Source: a virus. Taken from it: 23,544 nt of DNA. The translations under genes and the position numbers were made by a program. Shown one piece after another: positions 12,295-22,081 of the stretch; the stretch's first letter is position 1; every line of letters starts with the position of its first letter. A model generated the notes under the pieces. That model saw only the letters and a list, made by a program, of their open reading frames with translations. It did no database searches and had not been told where the DNA came from. The stretch is taken from positions 1 to 23,544 of the IMG/VR virus record IMGVR_UViG_3300021168_000087. The stretch is one strand, 5' to 3'.

Positions 12295-12834
12295 TCAGTC
12301 GTAGGGCTGGATGTGGAGGATGACGTCGATGGTCGCCGCCGAGCCCTGCGCGGTGGTGATGCGAAAGAACAAGGTCGCGGTGGTGAAGAAGGTCGCCGGC
12401 GCGAGCGCCAGCGTCAGGTCGATCGCGTTGCCCGCCGTGGCTGGCGAAGTCGAGGTCAGGCCGGACAGCGCCTGCGGCGAGGCGATGGCGACGCCGCCGC
12501 CCGAGGCGGCGTTGTAGAGCGCGGCCTGCGCGGCGGTGAGCGGGACGCCGGTGTCGGCGATCACGGTCAGGCGGGTGACGCGGTAGCGAGTGACCCCGGG
12601 AGGCAGCGGCACGATGAGCGGCGTGTCGGCGACAAGGTTGGCGCTGACCGCCTTGGCGATCACCGCGTAGCTCGCGACCTCCGTCATCTTCGGGACGGCG
12701 AAGCCGCCGACGGTCGACGCGTCGCCGACCACCAGACGGTTGTGGTCGGTGTCGACCCACACCTCGCCCGCCATCGGCGTGTTGGTCGCGATCTGCGCCG
12801 CCGTGCCGCGCCGGAGTTGAAGTTGCTCGCTCAT
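12295..12834 (-). CDS. Tail fibre protein with Mtd-like N-terminus
   Basis: The 179-residue protein opens with Q-L-R-R-G-T-A-A-Q and G-E-V-W-V-D-T-D-H-N-R-L-V-V-G-D, the motif seen at the N-terminus of major tropism determinant and many tail-fibre proteins, where it forms an attachment knob. The rest is beta-rich, Ala/Thr-rich and probably a trimeric sandwich. Located just after the tail-tip gene (ATGA overlap), it is a likely receptor-contact or baseplate decoration protein. No C-type lectin variable region or nearby reverse transcriptase is visible, so this is not evidence of a diversity-generating element. Confidence 0.75.
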   Translation of the reverse strand: MSEQLQLRRGTAAQIATNTPMAGEVWVDTDHNRLVVGDASTVGGFAVPKMTEVASYAVIAKAVSANLVADTPLIVPLPPGVTRYRVTRLTVIADTGVPLTAAQAALYNAASGGGVAIASPQALSGLTSTSPATAGNAIDLTLALAPATFFTTATLFFRITTAQGSAATIDVILHIQPYD

Positions 12835-15401
12835 GGGACGGTCCCGAGGTCGGAGATGTGGATCGGCGGGTCGACGATCGCGCCGAAGTCGTCGCTGACG
12901 TCGATCACCCCGGCGACGGGGCCGAGGTCGAGCGGGATCCCGCTCGCCAGCTTAATCGCGATCGGGTGCGGCACGACGCCGAAATTGCCGAGGTCGATGA
13001 CGGCGCCGATCGCGTCCGCGACCCCGCCGAAGTCGTCGGTGATGGTCGGCGCGGCGCTGACCTGGCCGAGGTCGACCGGCGAGCCGGATTGCAGCTGGAT
13101 GGCGATCGGGTGGGAGGTTCCGGCCGAGCCGATGGTGATCTGGTAGACCGCGCAGTCGGACAGCATCTGCGCGCCGCCGCCGAAGGCGTTGAAGCTCTGG
13201 AACTTGAAGTAGATCGTCTGGCCGGTGACGCCAGCCGGAATGTCGTAAGTGACGATTGCGTCGTCCAGGCGGGCGAAAAAGCTCCCGGTCGAGTGCGCGG
13301 CCGGCGCCGTCCCGTTCAGGCCGCGATAGAGCCCGGTGAGGGCGTAGGCGTTGGCCGCGGTGAGGGTCGCATTGGTGTAGCTGACGAGCTCGTTGTCGAC
13401 CAGCGAGCGGGTGACGCCGAGCGAAGCCGAGGTCGGGTCGACGTTGGAGAGCGAGCCGGCGCTCATCGTGAGATCGACCGACAGCGTGTGGGTGGGGTCA
13501 GTCCCGGCGATGGCGATCGGCAGCGGGGCCGAGAGCAGCCCTTGGATCAACGGCTGGGTGATGGTCGCGACCTGGGCGTAGGTCGCATTGTCGAACGAGG
13601 CCCAGATGTTGGCGCCGCCCCATTGCGTCGATGCGCCCGCCGCCTGCGGCGAGGCGCCGGCCCAGACCTGGGCCACGCCGGCGGTCAGGGAGGTCGGCGG
13701 CTGATAGATGAGCGGGTTGTTGACGGAGATGGCGGTCTGGGAGAACGAGTGCTGGCGGCTGGTCGAACCGGCGGACGGGTTCGCCGCCGGGGTGGCGATG
13801 CCGGAGACCAGCTCCTCGGCGGTGACGGTCAGGAGGCCGTTGTCGTCCTCCTCGATCGAGACGATGCGGACATGGGCCTGATCCAACCCGAGCGCGAGGT
13901 CGGTGATCGTCACCACGTCCATCGGATCGAGAAGGCAAAACTCCCACGAGAGCTTGAAGGTGTACTTGGCGCGGACGTAGAGGCCGCGCTGGAGGATCAG
14001 TTGCGCGACCACCGGCCCGATGGTGAACTCGTCGCAAATCTCATGCGCCGAAATGGTCGAGCCGACGCGCGGGCCGTACATCTCGATCTGCGCCTGATCG
14101 CGCGCCTCGACCGGCGTCACGCTGTAGGCGTTCGACTGGCTGGTGACTTCGATGCGCTGGATGTTGGGCAGCGAATAGACGTCGGCGCGGTCGACGTTGA
14201 CGGGATCAGCGTCCTTCTCGGCATAGAAGTCGGCGTCGCCGAGGTCATAGATCGGGGTCAAGAGCGGCGCAAACCCGGTCGCCGCCTTGACCGTGTAGGT
14301 CATGATGACCGGCTTGCCCTCGTCGCCGTTGGAAAAGATGTAATTGCCGATCGGGTTCATCCCGTAAGTGCCGGGGAACAGGGTGAAGTTCGACGGCGAG
14401 ATGACGAAGATGCCGATGTAGAGGAGCGGGATGCCGCTCTCGGCATAGACCACGCCGCCGTCGTGGACGAAATTGTCTGGCGAAGAGACGCCGATCTGGG
14501 CGGGCAAGTAGTAGGTGGTGCCGCTGTCTGGCGGCACGACATAGGGGATGGAGAAGTTGCGGGTGAAGGTCTGGGTCGAGCCTTCGACTACTTCGGTGTC
14601 GCCGTAGGGAATAAACTTGAGCAGGCCGCCGCTCCACACCGCGGCGCAATTGCAAATCTGGAGCCAGCGGTTGAGGATCGAGGAGGCGGCCTCCGCCGAT
14701 GAGATCAGCGGCGAGAAGCAGATGCCAAGCGAGCGGCAATAGGTCTGCAAGGAAGCGTCGCTGCCCGCGCCGTAGAGCGTCGTCATGTCGATCGAGGCAG
14801 GATCGAAGCCGGCGCCGTAGCGCGGGTTGGTGAGGAAATCGAGGATCACTTGCGCGGGGTCGGCGTCGTGCCCGTTGACGCCGGAGCCGGCGAGGTTGCC
14901 GAACACCTCGAAAGTGAGGTTGCCGATGGTCGGCGTCATGCCCATCTGGTACCACGCCGCCGCCATGTAGGCGGTGCCGGGGTAGTGCAGCGCCTGCGAC
15001 GGATACCACCATGTCGTCCAGTTCCAGACGTCTTGCTCGCCGGCCGGCCCGCTGCCGCCGCCGTAAGCGTTGAACATCAGGTACTGGAAGGTCGAGATCG
15101 ACTGGTCCTTCCAGGTGAAGCCGATGCCGTTGATCGGCCCCTCGCACAAGGCGAGGATGATGTCGGCGCGATATTCGGTTTGCTTCTGACTGCCGCCGGT
15201 GAGCCCGCTCAAGGCGTGCGACTTGCCCTTGCCCTTCGGCTCGGTCTGGAACGAGGTGAAGCCGTTCATCCAGATCAGGTTGCCGCTCATCTTCTGCCGG
15301 CCCCACAGGATCGGGATCGGCAGGGTAGCGACCGAGGTGTTCAGTTGTAGCCCGGTGTAGGCGGGCTTCTGATCGACCTTCTTGCCGAGCAGGAAGCTCA
15401 T
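12831..15401 (-). CDS. Tail-tip / host-specificity protein
   Basis: The 856-residue protein is the central tail-tip component, comparable to lambda J and GTA gp15. Its start, S-F-L-L-G-K-K, then I-P-I-L-W-G-R-Q-K-M-S-G-N and E-Y-R-A-D-I-I-L-A-L-C-E-G-P-I, is typical of the family; a phage-tail_3-like region follows (about 280-600, with R-D-Q-A-Q-I-E-M and a D-P-M-D-V-V-T-I-T-D segment). Fibronectin-like modules come next. The last 94 residues hold two copies of a 46-48-residue repeat (H-P-I-A-I ... D-L-G ... D-D-F-G ... D-L-G). It is shorter than GTA gp15, about 1300 residues from memory. Overlaps on both sides by ATGA. Confidence 0.88.
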   Translation of the reverse strand: MSFLLGKKVDQKPAYTGLQLNTSVATLPIPILWGRQKMSGNLIWMNGFTSFQTEPKGKGKSHALSGLTGGSQKQTEYRADIILALCEGPINGIGFTWKDQSISTFQYLMFNAYGGGSGPAGEQDVWNWTTWWYPSQALHYPGTAYMAAAWYQMGMTPTIGNLTFEVFGNLAGSGVNGHDADPAQVILDFLTNPRYGAGFDPASIDMTTLYGAGSDASLQTYCRSLGICFSPLISSAEAASSILNRWLQICNCAAVWSGGLLKFIPYGDTEVVEGSTQTFTRNFSIPYVVPPDSGTTYYLPAQIGVSSPDNFVHDGGVVYAESGIPLLYIGIFVISPSNFTLFPGTYGMNPIGNYIFSNGDEGKPVIMTYTVKAATGFAPLLTPIYDLGDADFYAEKDADPVNVDRADVYSLPNIQRIEVTSQSNAYSVTPVEARDQAQIEMYGPRVGSTISAHEICDEFTIGPVVAQLILQRGLYVRAKYTFKLSWEFCLLDPMDVVTITDLALGLDQAHVRIVSIEEDDNGLLTVTAEELVSGIATPAANPSAGSTSRQHSFSQTAISVNNPLIYQPPTSLTAGVAQVWAGASPQAAGASTQWGGANIWASFDNATYAQVATITQPLIQGLLSAPLPIAIAGTDPTHTLSVDLTMSAGSLSNVDPTSASLGVTRSLVDNELVSYTNATLTAANAYALTGLYRGLNGTAPAAHSTGSFFARLDDAIVTYDIPAGVTGQTIYFKFQSFNAFGGGAQMLSDCAVYQITIGSAGTSHPIAIQLQSGSPVDLGQVSAAPTITDDFGGVADAIGAVIDLGNFGVVPHPIAIKLASGIPLDLGPVAGVIDVSDDFGAIVDPPIHISDLGTVP
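12834..13115 (-). repeat. Tandem protein repeat at tail-tip C-terminus
   Basis: Residues 763-810 and 811-856 of the tail-tip protein are related repeats: both carry H-P-I-A-I near the start, S-G-x-P-x-D-L-G, D-D-F-G and a closing D-L-G. They probably form stacked beta units at the tip. Confidence 0.75.
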
Positions 15402-15844
15402 GGCGCTTCGCCCCAGTAGGAGGCGTAAAGCGCGATCTCGATCTTGAGCAGCTTGTTGCGGGCGACCTCCTCCTCGATCACCGAGCCGACCGGCTGGAAG
15501 GAATGGACGATGGTGAGCGGATCGGCGCGGGTGACGATCGCGCCGTGCGAGAAGCAGCGGCCGACGCGGAACATCACCACGTCGCCCGCTTCCGGTTTTT
15601 TTACCTGATGCGAGCGGGCCAATAGGACGCCGAGGAAGCGCTCCTCGCTGCGGTGCAGATACCAGTCGGCCGGATAGGGGCGCGGGTCGAACAGGGGAAC
15701 CAGCCCGACGTTGATGTAGACGCGCGCCAAGAGCATCGCGCAATCGACGCCCGCGCCCTTGACGTCGGCCTGATGGACCCAGGGCGTCCTGATCCAGCTG
15801 CGCGCCTCCGCGACCACGGCTGCGCGCTCGGCCTCGGCGCTCAT
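15398..15844 (-). CDS. NlpC/P60 tail peptidase
   Basis: The 148-residue protein is a papain-like peptidase of the NlpC/P60 class, used by tails to cut peptidoglycan during DNA entry. The catalytic Cys35 lies in G-V-D-C-A-M-L, His100 in F-S-H-G-A-I-V, and His114 in T-I-V-H-S-F may be the third polar residue. Order (DUF2163, this gene, tail tip) is the same as gp13-gp14-gp15 of the Rhodobacter GTA. Both ends overlap neighbours by ATGA. Confidence 0.9.
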   Translation of the reverse strand: MSAEAERAAVVAEARSWIRTPWVHQADVKGAGVDCAMLLARVYINVGLVPLFDPRPYPADWYLHRSEERFLGVLLARSHQVKKPEAGDVVMFRVGRCFSHGAIVTRADPLTIVHSFQPVGSVIEEEVARNKLLKIEIALYASYWGEAP

Positions 15845-16707
15845 ACGCTCATCTCGACCGGAGGCACGAACGGGAAGCCGCGGAAGTGCTGGATGTTGTT
15901 GAACTTCGCCTTGCACGTCCCTTGCGTGTGGTCGCAGCCGAAATAGGCGTTGAACAGGTCGCCAACGACTGGGACCGCCGGCAGGGGATAGAGGAGGCCG
16001 AGCGCCACGCCGGGATCGACCGCGCTGATCGTGGTGCGGATCCCGGCATTGAGGCCGGTCTCCATGTTGAGCGCGCCCTGCAACATGCCGATGTTGGCGC
16101 CGCTCCACAGGATGGTGGTCTGCGACGAGCCGGCCGCGATGGCGCCCGAGAAGGTGAACAGCCCTTTGTTCACGGTGCAACCCTGGTCGTAGAGGACGTG
16201 GCTGCACGTCGCCGAGAACAAATTGTGCGGCATGTCATATTCGAGCACCGCAAGGTCGCTGGCGACGGTGATCTTGGCCTGCGTGCGCCCGACGCTGTCG
16301 ATGGTCGAGACGCGGCCCTGGAACAAGAGCACCCCGTCCGCGCCCCCGGTCAATTGGTTTGACAGGAAGACGCGCCAGCGCTGCACCTTGGCGCCGTCGA
16401 ACGCGCCGTCGGCGATCGCCCGCATGAGCGGCGCGCCCTTGATGGTGGTGGTCGGGTAGGCGGCGAGCGTGATCTGCTGCTTGTCGACCTCGAGGCCGGT
16501 CGAGCATTTGTACTTGAGGCCGTCGATCAGCGCCGAGTTGGCGATGAAGGTCACGCCGTTCCACGTCACGCTCTGGTCGTAGTTGGTCAGGTGGAAGGCG
16601 TCGCCGGTGGCGAGCGTGATGGTGAAGCAGTCGGCGATGGTCATCACGGCGTCGCTCTTGCGCGCCGCGTCGAGGTAGGTCTTGAGCGGAAAGGAGACCT
16701 GCTTCAC
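15841..16707 (-). CDS. DUF2163 / BR0599-family tail hub protein
   Basis: The 288-residue protein matches the DUF2163 and phage BR0599 C-terminal families: N-terminal A-D-C-F-T-I-T-L-A-T-G, F-H-L-T-N-Y-D-Q-S-V-T-W-N-G, and a Cys-bearing C-terminal region with C-S-H-V-L-Y-D-Q-G-C and F-N-A-Y-F-G-C-D-H-T-Q-G-T-C. In GTA-type tails this protein joins the distal tail ring to the tip. It starts with GTG (16705-16707) overlapping the stop of the DUF2460 gene (GTGA), so its translation probably depends on that gene. The four late cysteines could bind metal or form disulfides. Confidence 0.9.
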   Translation of the reverse strand: MKQVSFPLKTYLDAARKSDAVMTIADCFTITLATGDAFHLTNYDQSVTWNGVTFIANSALIDGLKYKCSTGLEVDKQQITLAAYPTTTIKGAPLMRAIADGAFDGAKVQRWRVFLSNQLTGGADGVLLFQGRVSTIDSVGRTQAKITVASDLAVLEYDMPHNLFSATCSHVLYDQGCTVNKGLFTFSGAIAAGSSQTTILWSGANIGMLQGALNMETGLNAGIRTTISAVDPGVALGLLYPLPAVPVVGDLFNAYFGCDHTQGTCKAKFNNIQHFRGFPFVPPVEMSV

Positions 16708-18374
16708 AGCCGCACCTGCCGGAACTTGAGCGACTTCAATTGCCAGAGGTTGTCCATGAACTGCTCAAAGTCGATCATGTCCTCGAGGAAGCGGCAGATG
16801 AAGCCGTAGCGGAAGTCGGCCGAGATCACGACCCCGCTAGCCGGGGCTGAGGCGAAGGTGATCTCCGAGCCGGCGACCTGCCATCCCGATGGGGTCGGAA
16901 CGCCGTCGAGATAGATGGCGTCGACCCCCGTCACCCATGAGACCGCTTCGACCTGGCCGCCGAACACGCGCACGAACTGGAAGGCGACGGTCGTTCCGTC
17001 GCCCGCGCCGATGCCCTGGCCGACCATGGTGTTGAAGTCGGGATCGATGAACAGGAACGAGCCGCGCTGGCCGCCGCGCGCGAGATAAAAGCCCATGAGG
17101 GTTTGCAGCGTCTGATTGCCGGCGCCGGGATAGGCGGCGTTGGAAGCGAGCGCATCGTAGGAGAGCTCGAACTCCCACAGCGCGTCGGTCCACAGGGCGA
17201 GCCTGACCTCCGCGCCCGAGGCGTGGGTGACGGTGATGGTGTCGAAGGTCGGGCGGCGATGCACCGACCAACCGAGGCCTGGAAGGAACGGCAGCGCACC
17301 GGGCGGGGTGACAAGCGCGCCCATGCCGCGCACGTCGGCGAAGGCGTCGACCTCGCCGGTCCCGACCGCGGCCGCAAAGCCGGCGCCTCTGACATCGGCG
17401 CCGGCGTCAACTTCGCCCGCGCCGCTGACGGCTGTGATAACCGCGCCCGCGCCGGTGACGGTCGCGCCCGCGTCAACCCTACCAGCGCCGGGGGACGTGA
17501 CTGCGCCCGCCCCTGTGACGGTCGCGCCCGCATCTGCTTCGCCCGCCCCGCGAGCGACAGTGATGGTCGCGCCCGCCCCTGTGACGGTCGCTGCGGCATC
17601 GACCTCGCCGACGCCGGCAAGCGGCGGCGCGCCTGCCGAGGCCCATTGCTCAAGCGCGACCTGCGTCACCAACGCCTGAGTGGCGACGCTCGTCGTCGTC
17701 GCCCATTCCTCCAGCGCGACCTGCGTGACTTGCGCGGGCGCATTGGTCGCCGCCCATTCCTCCAGCGCGGATTGGGTGGCGAGCGCGTTGGTGGGGATTG
17801 ACGCGCCTGCGGTGAGGCCACTGGTGAACCCTGCCGGGACCGCGCCGCTGAAAGCGCTGTCGCCGAAGTTGGCGGTGTACGTGTGCCCACTGGTATTGAG
17901 GAAGGCGTAGGGATAGAGAGGGACGCCGGTATTGCCTATCGAAACCAAACTTATCCCGCCAACACCCGTATTGGGGGCGGCGCTCGCGTTGCCGTTCCAA
18001 TTGCCCGCAGGCGCAACGCGGAACCAGATTAGTTGATTGACGAGATCCAGCGCGATCCCGATGACATCGCCATTCGCCCGCGCGCCTAAACTTGATCCCG
18101 TATTGACGCCTGCAAGCTGGATCGCTCCGGCATTGGTGACGTTGCACCAAAGCGCCGGAGACGCTCCGGCAAGAGAAGCTCCTTGCGCCGCCGCTCCGAC
18201 AACGGAAGACGCACCCCACGTCGTCGCGGTGACTTCCCAGTAGAACTTGCCTGTGATCTGCCGATCAGCAGCACGAACACCGCCGCCAACCCCAGCAGCT
18301 GTTATCGTCAGGTTGCCATTCGTCAGGTTGATGCTGGCGCTCTTGTCGGTCGTGCTCCAGGCGGTGTTCGCCAT
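16704..18374 (-). CDS. SPRY-like / repeat / DUF2460 fusion tail protein
   Basis: The 556-residue protein has four parts. Residues 1-190 look like a SPRY or lectin-like sandwich (G-K-F-Y-W-E-V-T, then D-V-I-G-I-A-L-D and L-I-W-F-R-V). Residues 198-247 contain three copies of Q-x-A-L-E-E/Q-W-A, a motif common in phage tail proteins. Residues 254-353 hold five Gly/Ala/Asp repeats (G-x-G-x-x-D-A-x-A-x-V). Residues 361-556 are a complete DUF2460 distal-tail domain (G-W-S-V-H-R-R-P, W-E-F-E-L-S-Y, F-L-E-D-M). A second DUF2460 gene lies at 20393-22081. The fusion places a possible receptor-binding domain on the distal tail ring. Start overlaps the previous stop by 1 nt (TGATG). Confidence 0.85.
   Translation of the reverse strand: MANTAWSTTDKSASINLTNGNLTITAAGVGGGVRAADRQITGKFYWEVTATTWGASSVVGAAAQGASLAGASPALWCNVTNAGAIQLAGVNTGSSLGARANGDVIGIALDLVNQLIWFRVAPAGNWNGNASAAPNTGVGGISLVSIGNTGVPLYPYAFLNTSGHTYTANFGDSAFSGAVPAGFTSGLTAGASIPTNALATQSALEEWAATNAPAQVTQVALEEWATTTSVATQALVTQVALEQWASAGAPPLAGVGEVDAAATVTGAGATITVARGAGEADAGATVTGAGAVTSPGAGRVDAGATVTGAGAVITAVSGAGEVDAGADVRGAGFAAAVGTGEVDAFADVRGMGALVTPPGALPFLPGLGWSVHRRPTFDTITVTHASGAEVRLALWTDALWEFELSYDALASNAAYPGAGNQTLQTLMGFYLARGGQRGSFLFIDPDFNTMVGQGIGAGDGTTVAFQFVRVFGGQVEAVSWVTGVDAIYLDGVPTPSGWQVAGSEITFASAPASGVVISADFRYGFICRFLEDMIDFEQFMDNLWQLKSLKFRQVRL
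17316..17615 (-). repeat. Five Gly-x-Gly-x-x-Asp-Ala repeats
   Basis: Five units of about 20 residues (each around G-x-G-x-x-D-A-x-A-x-V-x-G-x-G) make up residues 254-353 of the SPRY/DUF2460 protein. The DNA is correspondingly repetitive and could expand or contract by recombination. Confidence 0.8.
17634..17783 (-). repeat. Three A-L-E-E-W-A repeats
   Basis: Residues 198-247 of the SPRY/DUF2460 protein contain three spaced copies of T-Q-x-A-L-E-E/Q-W-A. Such units link domains in many phage tail proteins. Confidence 0.75.
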
Positions 18375-19879
18375 CAGGCGACGACTTTCGGCCCGATCTG
18401 CGCGCTATTGACCGCCGCAGCAGTCCACGCCGCCCCGGTATTCGGGTCAGTCAAGTCCATCCGCCACGCCCATTGCCAGCCGGACGTGGTCAGGACCAGT
18501 GTCGGCGAGGCGACGGTGGTCGCGCCGCTCTTGAGTTGCACCGCGGCGGTGCGGGTTCCGGCGTCGCTCTTTTGCATGTAGGCGCGCACCGTGGTGGCGA
18601 TCACCGTCGTCGGCGTCGAGGCGATGGAGGCGACGCCGTAGAAGTCGGCGTCGCCGGGGTTGCTGTCGAACACGTAGGAGGTCGCGCCGTCCTGCTGCGG
18701 CTCTGAAACCGCTTGCCAGTTCGCGGGTGTGGAAGCGTATGTCCACGACATCAACGCCGACCGTATAGGACTGGTCGTGACAGGATTGGCTTGCGGGAAA
18801 GCGGCGTAGGATTGGGTCGCCGTGGCCATGGTTGTTTGCGCAGAGAGGGGATTGTTCCAACTGCCGACTGACGTGTCACACATCGCACCGACCCAGTACT
18901 GAACGCCTTTGACAATGGCGACCCCGGTGAACGCGAACGTGTTCGTCCCGGTTAGGACAGGATTGACGACAGCAGTCGCTGACGCCAGCACCGCTCCCGG
19001 CCCGTTAGCCCCGTTGTCGGCGAAGATGGCGCACTTCATGTTGCCCGAGTTGCCGGTTGCGGTCGATATTCCGACGCTGGTCACCGTGCCGCTGTAACCA
19101 GCGATGAAGGCTGTGAACACTGCCGTGTTATTGGCAATGGAGGTGCTCTGACCCCCGCCCTGCACCGGCGAAGTCTGCGTCAACGCGCCGGTCGAGGTGC
19201 GGGCGAATTGCACGCTCTGATCGCTCGCGGGCATCCGGATGAAGCAGCGGATGTCGCCCAGCCACACGCCGGTCGCTGCGCCGCTCTGCCAGAACAGGTC
19301 ATCGATAAAATGACTAGAAACGACGGTAGAGCCGTTTCCGATTTGAAGCTTGTTAGCGTAATTGTTGGCTGTGCCGCCCCGGGTGTTGAGACTGGTCGCG
19401 GTGAAATCAGCGACATTGTTGCCGTTTTTGCGGACAGTGAAACTGCCGCTCGTATTGCTGATAACCACCTCGAACTCGAAAGCGTACCAGGTGCTCGCCA
19501 CGGGAAACGCGCCCGTGTAAGTCGCCAGCACGGTTCCGGTCGAAGCGCCCGATGTCAACAAGATCGCGCCATCCGAACGAAATACGATAGAACATTGCGC
19601 CGTCGAACCATCGGTCAACTGAAAATACGCGCCCAGGGTCGAGCCACTGACTGCGGCTGTCTGCTCAAACGAGACGACGAGATGGTGGACGGCGTCATTG
19701 ACGCCGCTGCTTTTGACAAGATTCGAATTCGCGCTGGTAAAACGAAGACACTGGCTGCCAAACCGGCCTGGAGACAAAGGCGAAAACCCACCGATATTGG
19801 TCGCGCTATCCCAATAGCCGTTGAGCATGTCAGCGGGCAGCGCGTAGAGATCGAAGCCGTCGCCAAAGGAATACGCCAT
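18374..19879 (-). CDS. LamG-like tail decoration protein
   Basis: The 501-residue protein begins with a LamG/concanavalin-type sandwich (residues 1-220): F-G-D-G-F-D at the start, H-H-L-V-V-S-F-E, S-T-W-Y-A-F-E-F-E-V and I-D-D-L-F-W-Q-S near its end, all typical of phage tail lectin-like domains. A Ser/Thr/Ala-rich region follows, and the C-terminus (about 375-501) resembles a second beta-sandwich. A carbohydrate- or receptor-contact role is likely. It lies between two tail genes and has no signal peptide. The start is 1 nt after the Gp80-like stop; its own stop overlaps the next ATG (TGATG). Confidence 0.75.
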   Translation of the reverse strand: MAYSFGDGFDLYALPADMLNGYWDSATNIGGFSPLSPGRFGSQCLRFTSANSNLVKSSGVNDAVHHLVVSFEQTAAVSGSTLGAYFQLTDGSTAQCSIVFRSDGAILLTSGASTGTVLATYTGAFPVASTWYAFEFEVVISNTSGSFTVRKNGNNVADFTATSLNTRGGTANNYANKLQIGNGSTVVSSHFIDDLFWQSGAATGVWLGDIRCFIRMPASDQSVQFARTSTGALTQTSPVQGGGQSTSIANNTAVFTAFIAGYSGTVTSVGISTATGNSGNMKCAIFADNGANGPGAVLASATAVVNPVLTGTNTFAFTGVAIVKGVQYWVGAMCDTSVGSWNNPLSAQTTMATATQSYAAFPQANPVTTSPIRSALMSWTYASTPANWQAVSEPQQDGATSYVFDSNPGDADFYGVASIASTPTTVIATTVRAYMQKSDAGTRTAAVQLKSGATTVASPTLVLTTSGWQWAWRMDLTDPNTGAAWTAAAVNSAQIGPKVVA

Positions 19880-19880
19880 C

Positions 19881-20392
19881 TCACTGCTCGTTGACCGCGG
19901 TGCCGGGGGTCAGTTGCGGCGAGGTGCCGCCAGTGACGGTGAGCGCCGGGGTGATCGAGCCGCGATACATGATGACCAGCGCGCCGACGCAATTGGTACC
20001 GGCGGTCGGGACGCCGATCGAGAACCAGCTCTCGGTCTCGGTGCCGCTGGTCGAGGCGGGGAAGGTGATCGCGGTCGACGGGTTGGCGGTCGAACCGGTG
20101 ACCGTCCAGGCGCCGGGCGCGCGCGCCACCGGCACTCGCGCGTAGCCGGCATAGGCTGCTTCGTTGGTCGAGAGCGTGCCGGCCGCGCCAGGATCGGCGG
20201 TGTGCAGCGCCACGCACAGAACCGTCGCCGGATTGGTCGCGGTGTTGTCGGCGACGCCAGCGATGCCGACGCCCTGAAGGTTCAGCTTCAAGAGCGCGTT
20301 GGCGTAAGTTCCGCCCTTGCCGCCGACCGCGAGTGCGGCGAGCGGCGCAAGCACGAGCGCCGCCGCGCCGAGTGCGGCGATAATCTTGAGCT

Positions 20393-20396
<4 letters not shown>
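19881..20396 (-). CDS. Gp80-like tail protein with signal-peptide-like start
   Basis: The 171-residue protein has two parts. Residues 1-23 read as a Sec signal peptide: basic start (M-K-L-K), hydrophobic core and an A-L-A-type cleavage site. The rest matches a common phage tail family: T-Y-A-N-A-L-L-K-L, V-A-L-H-T-A-D-P-G, N-E-A-A-Y-A-G-Y-A-R-V and G-A-W-T-V. Virion proteins are assembled in the cytoplasm, so a signal peptide is unusual. The start is firm because the ATG overlaps the upstream stop (ATGA), although a later start cannot be excluded. Either the leader is a membrane anchor, or the protein is exported. Confidence 0.8.

Positions 20397-22077
<1,681 letters not shown>

Positions 22078-22081
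<4 letters not shown>

Noticed and set aside
12295-12834. Diversity-generating retroelement target because of the Mtd-like N-terminus
   Set aside because: No reverse transcriptase, template repeat or C-type lectin variable region is visible in the window; the motif is common in ordinary tail fibres.
12858-14702. Long rightward open frame (614 codons) opposite the tail-tip gene
   Set aside because: Antisense shadow of GC-rich coding DNA: Arg/Asp/Gly-rich, with no domain or binding site, and the opposite strand encodes a clear tail protein.
17316-17783. CRISPR-like array from regular repeats
   Set aside because: The repeats are in-frame protein repeats of varied sequence inside a tail gene, with no constant direct repeat or unique spacers.
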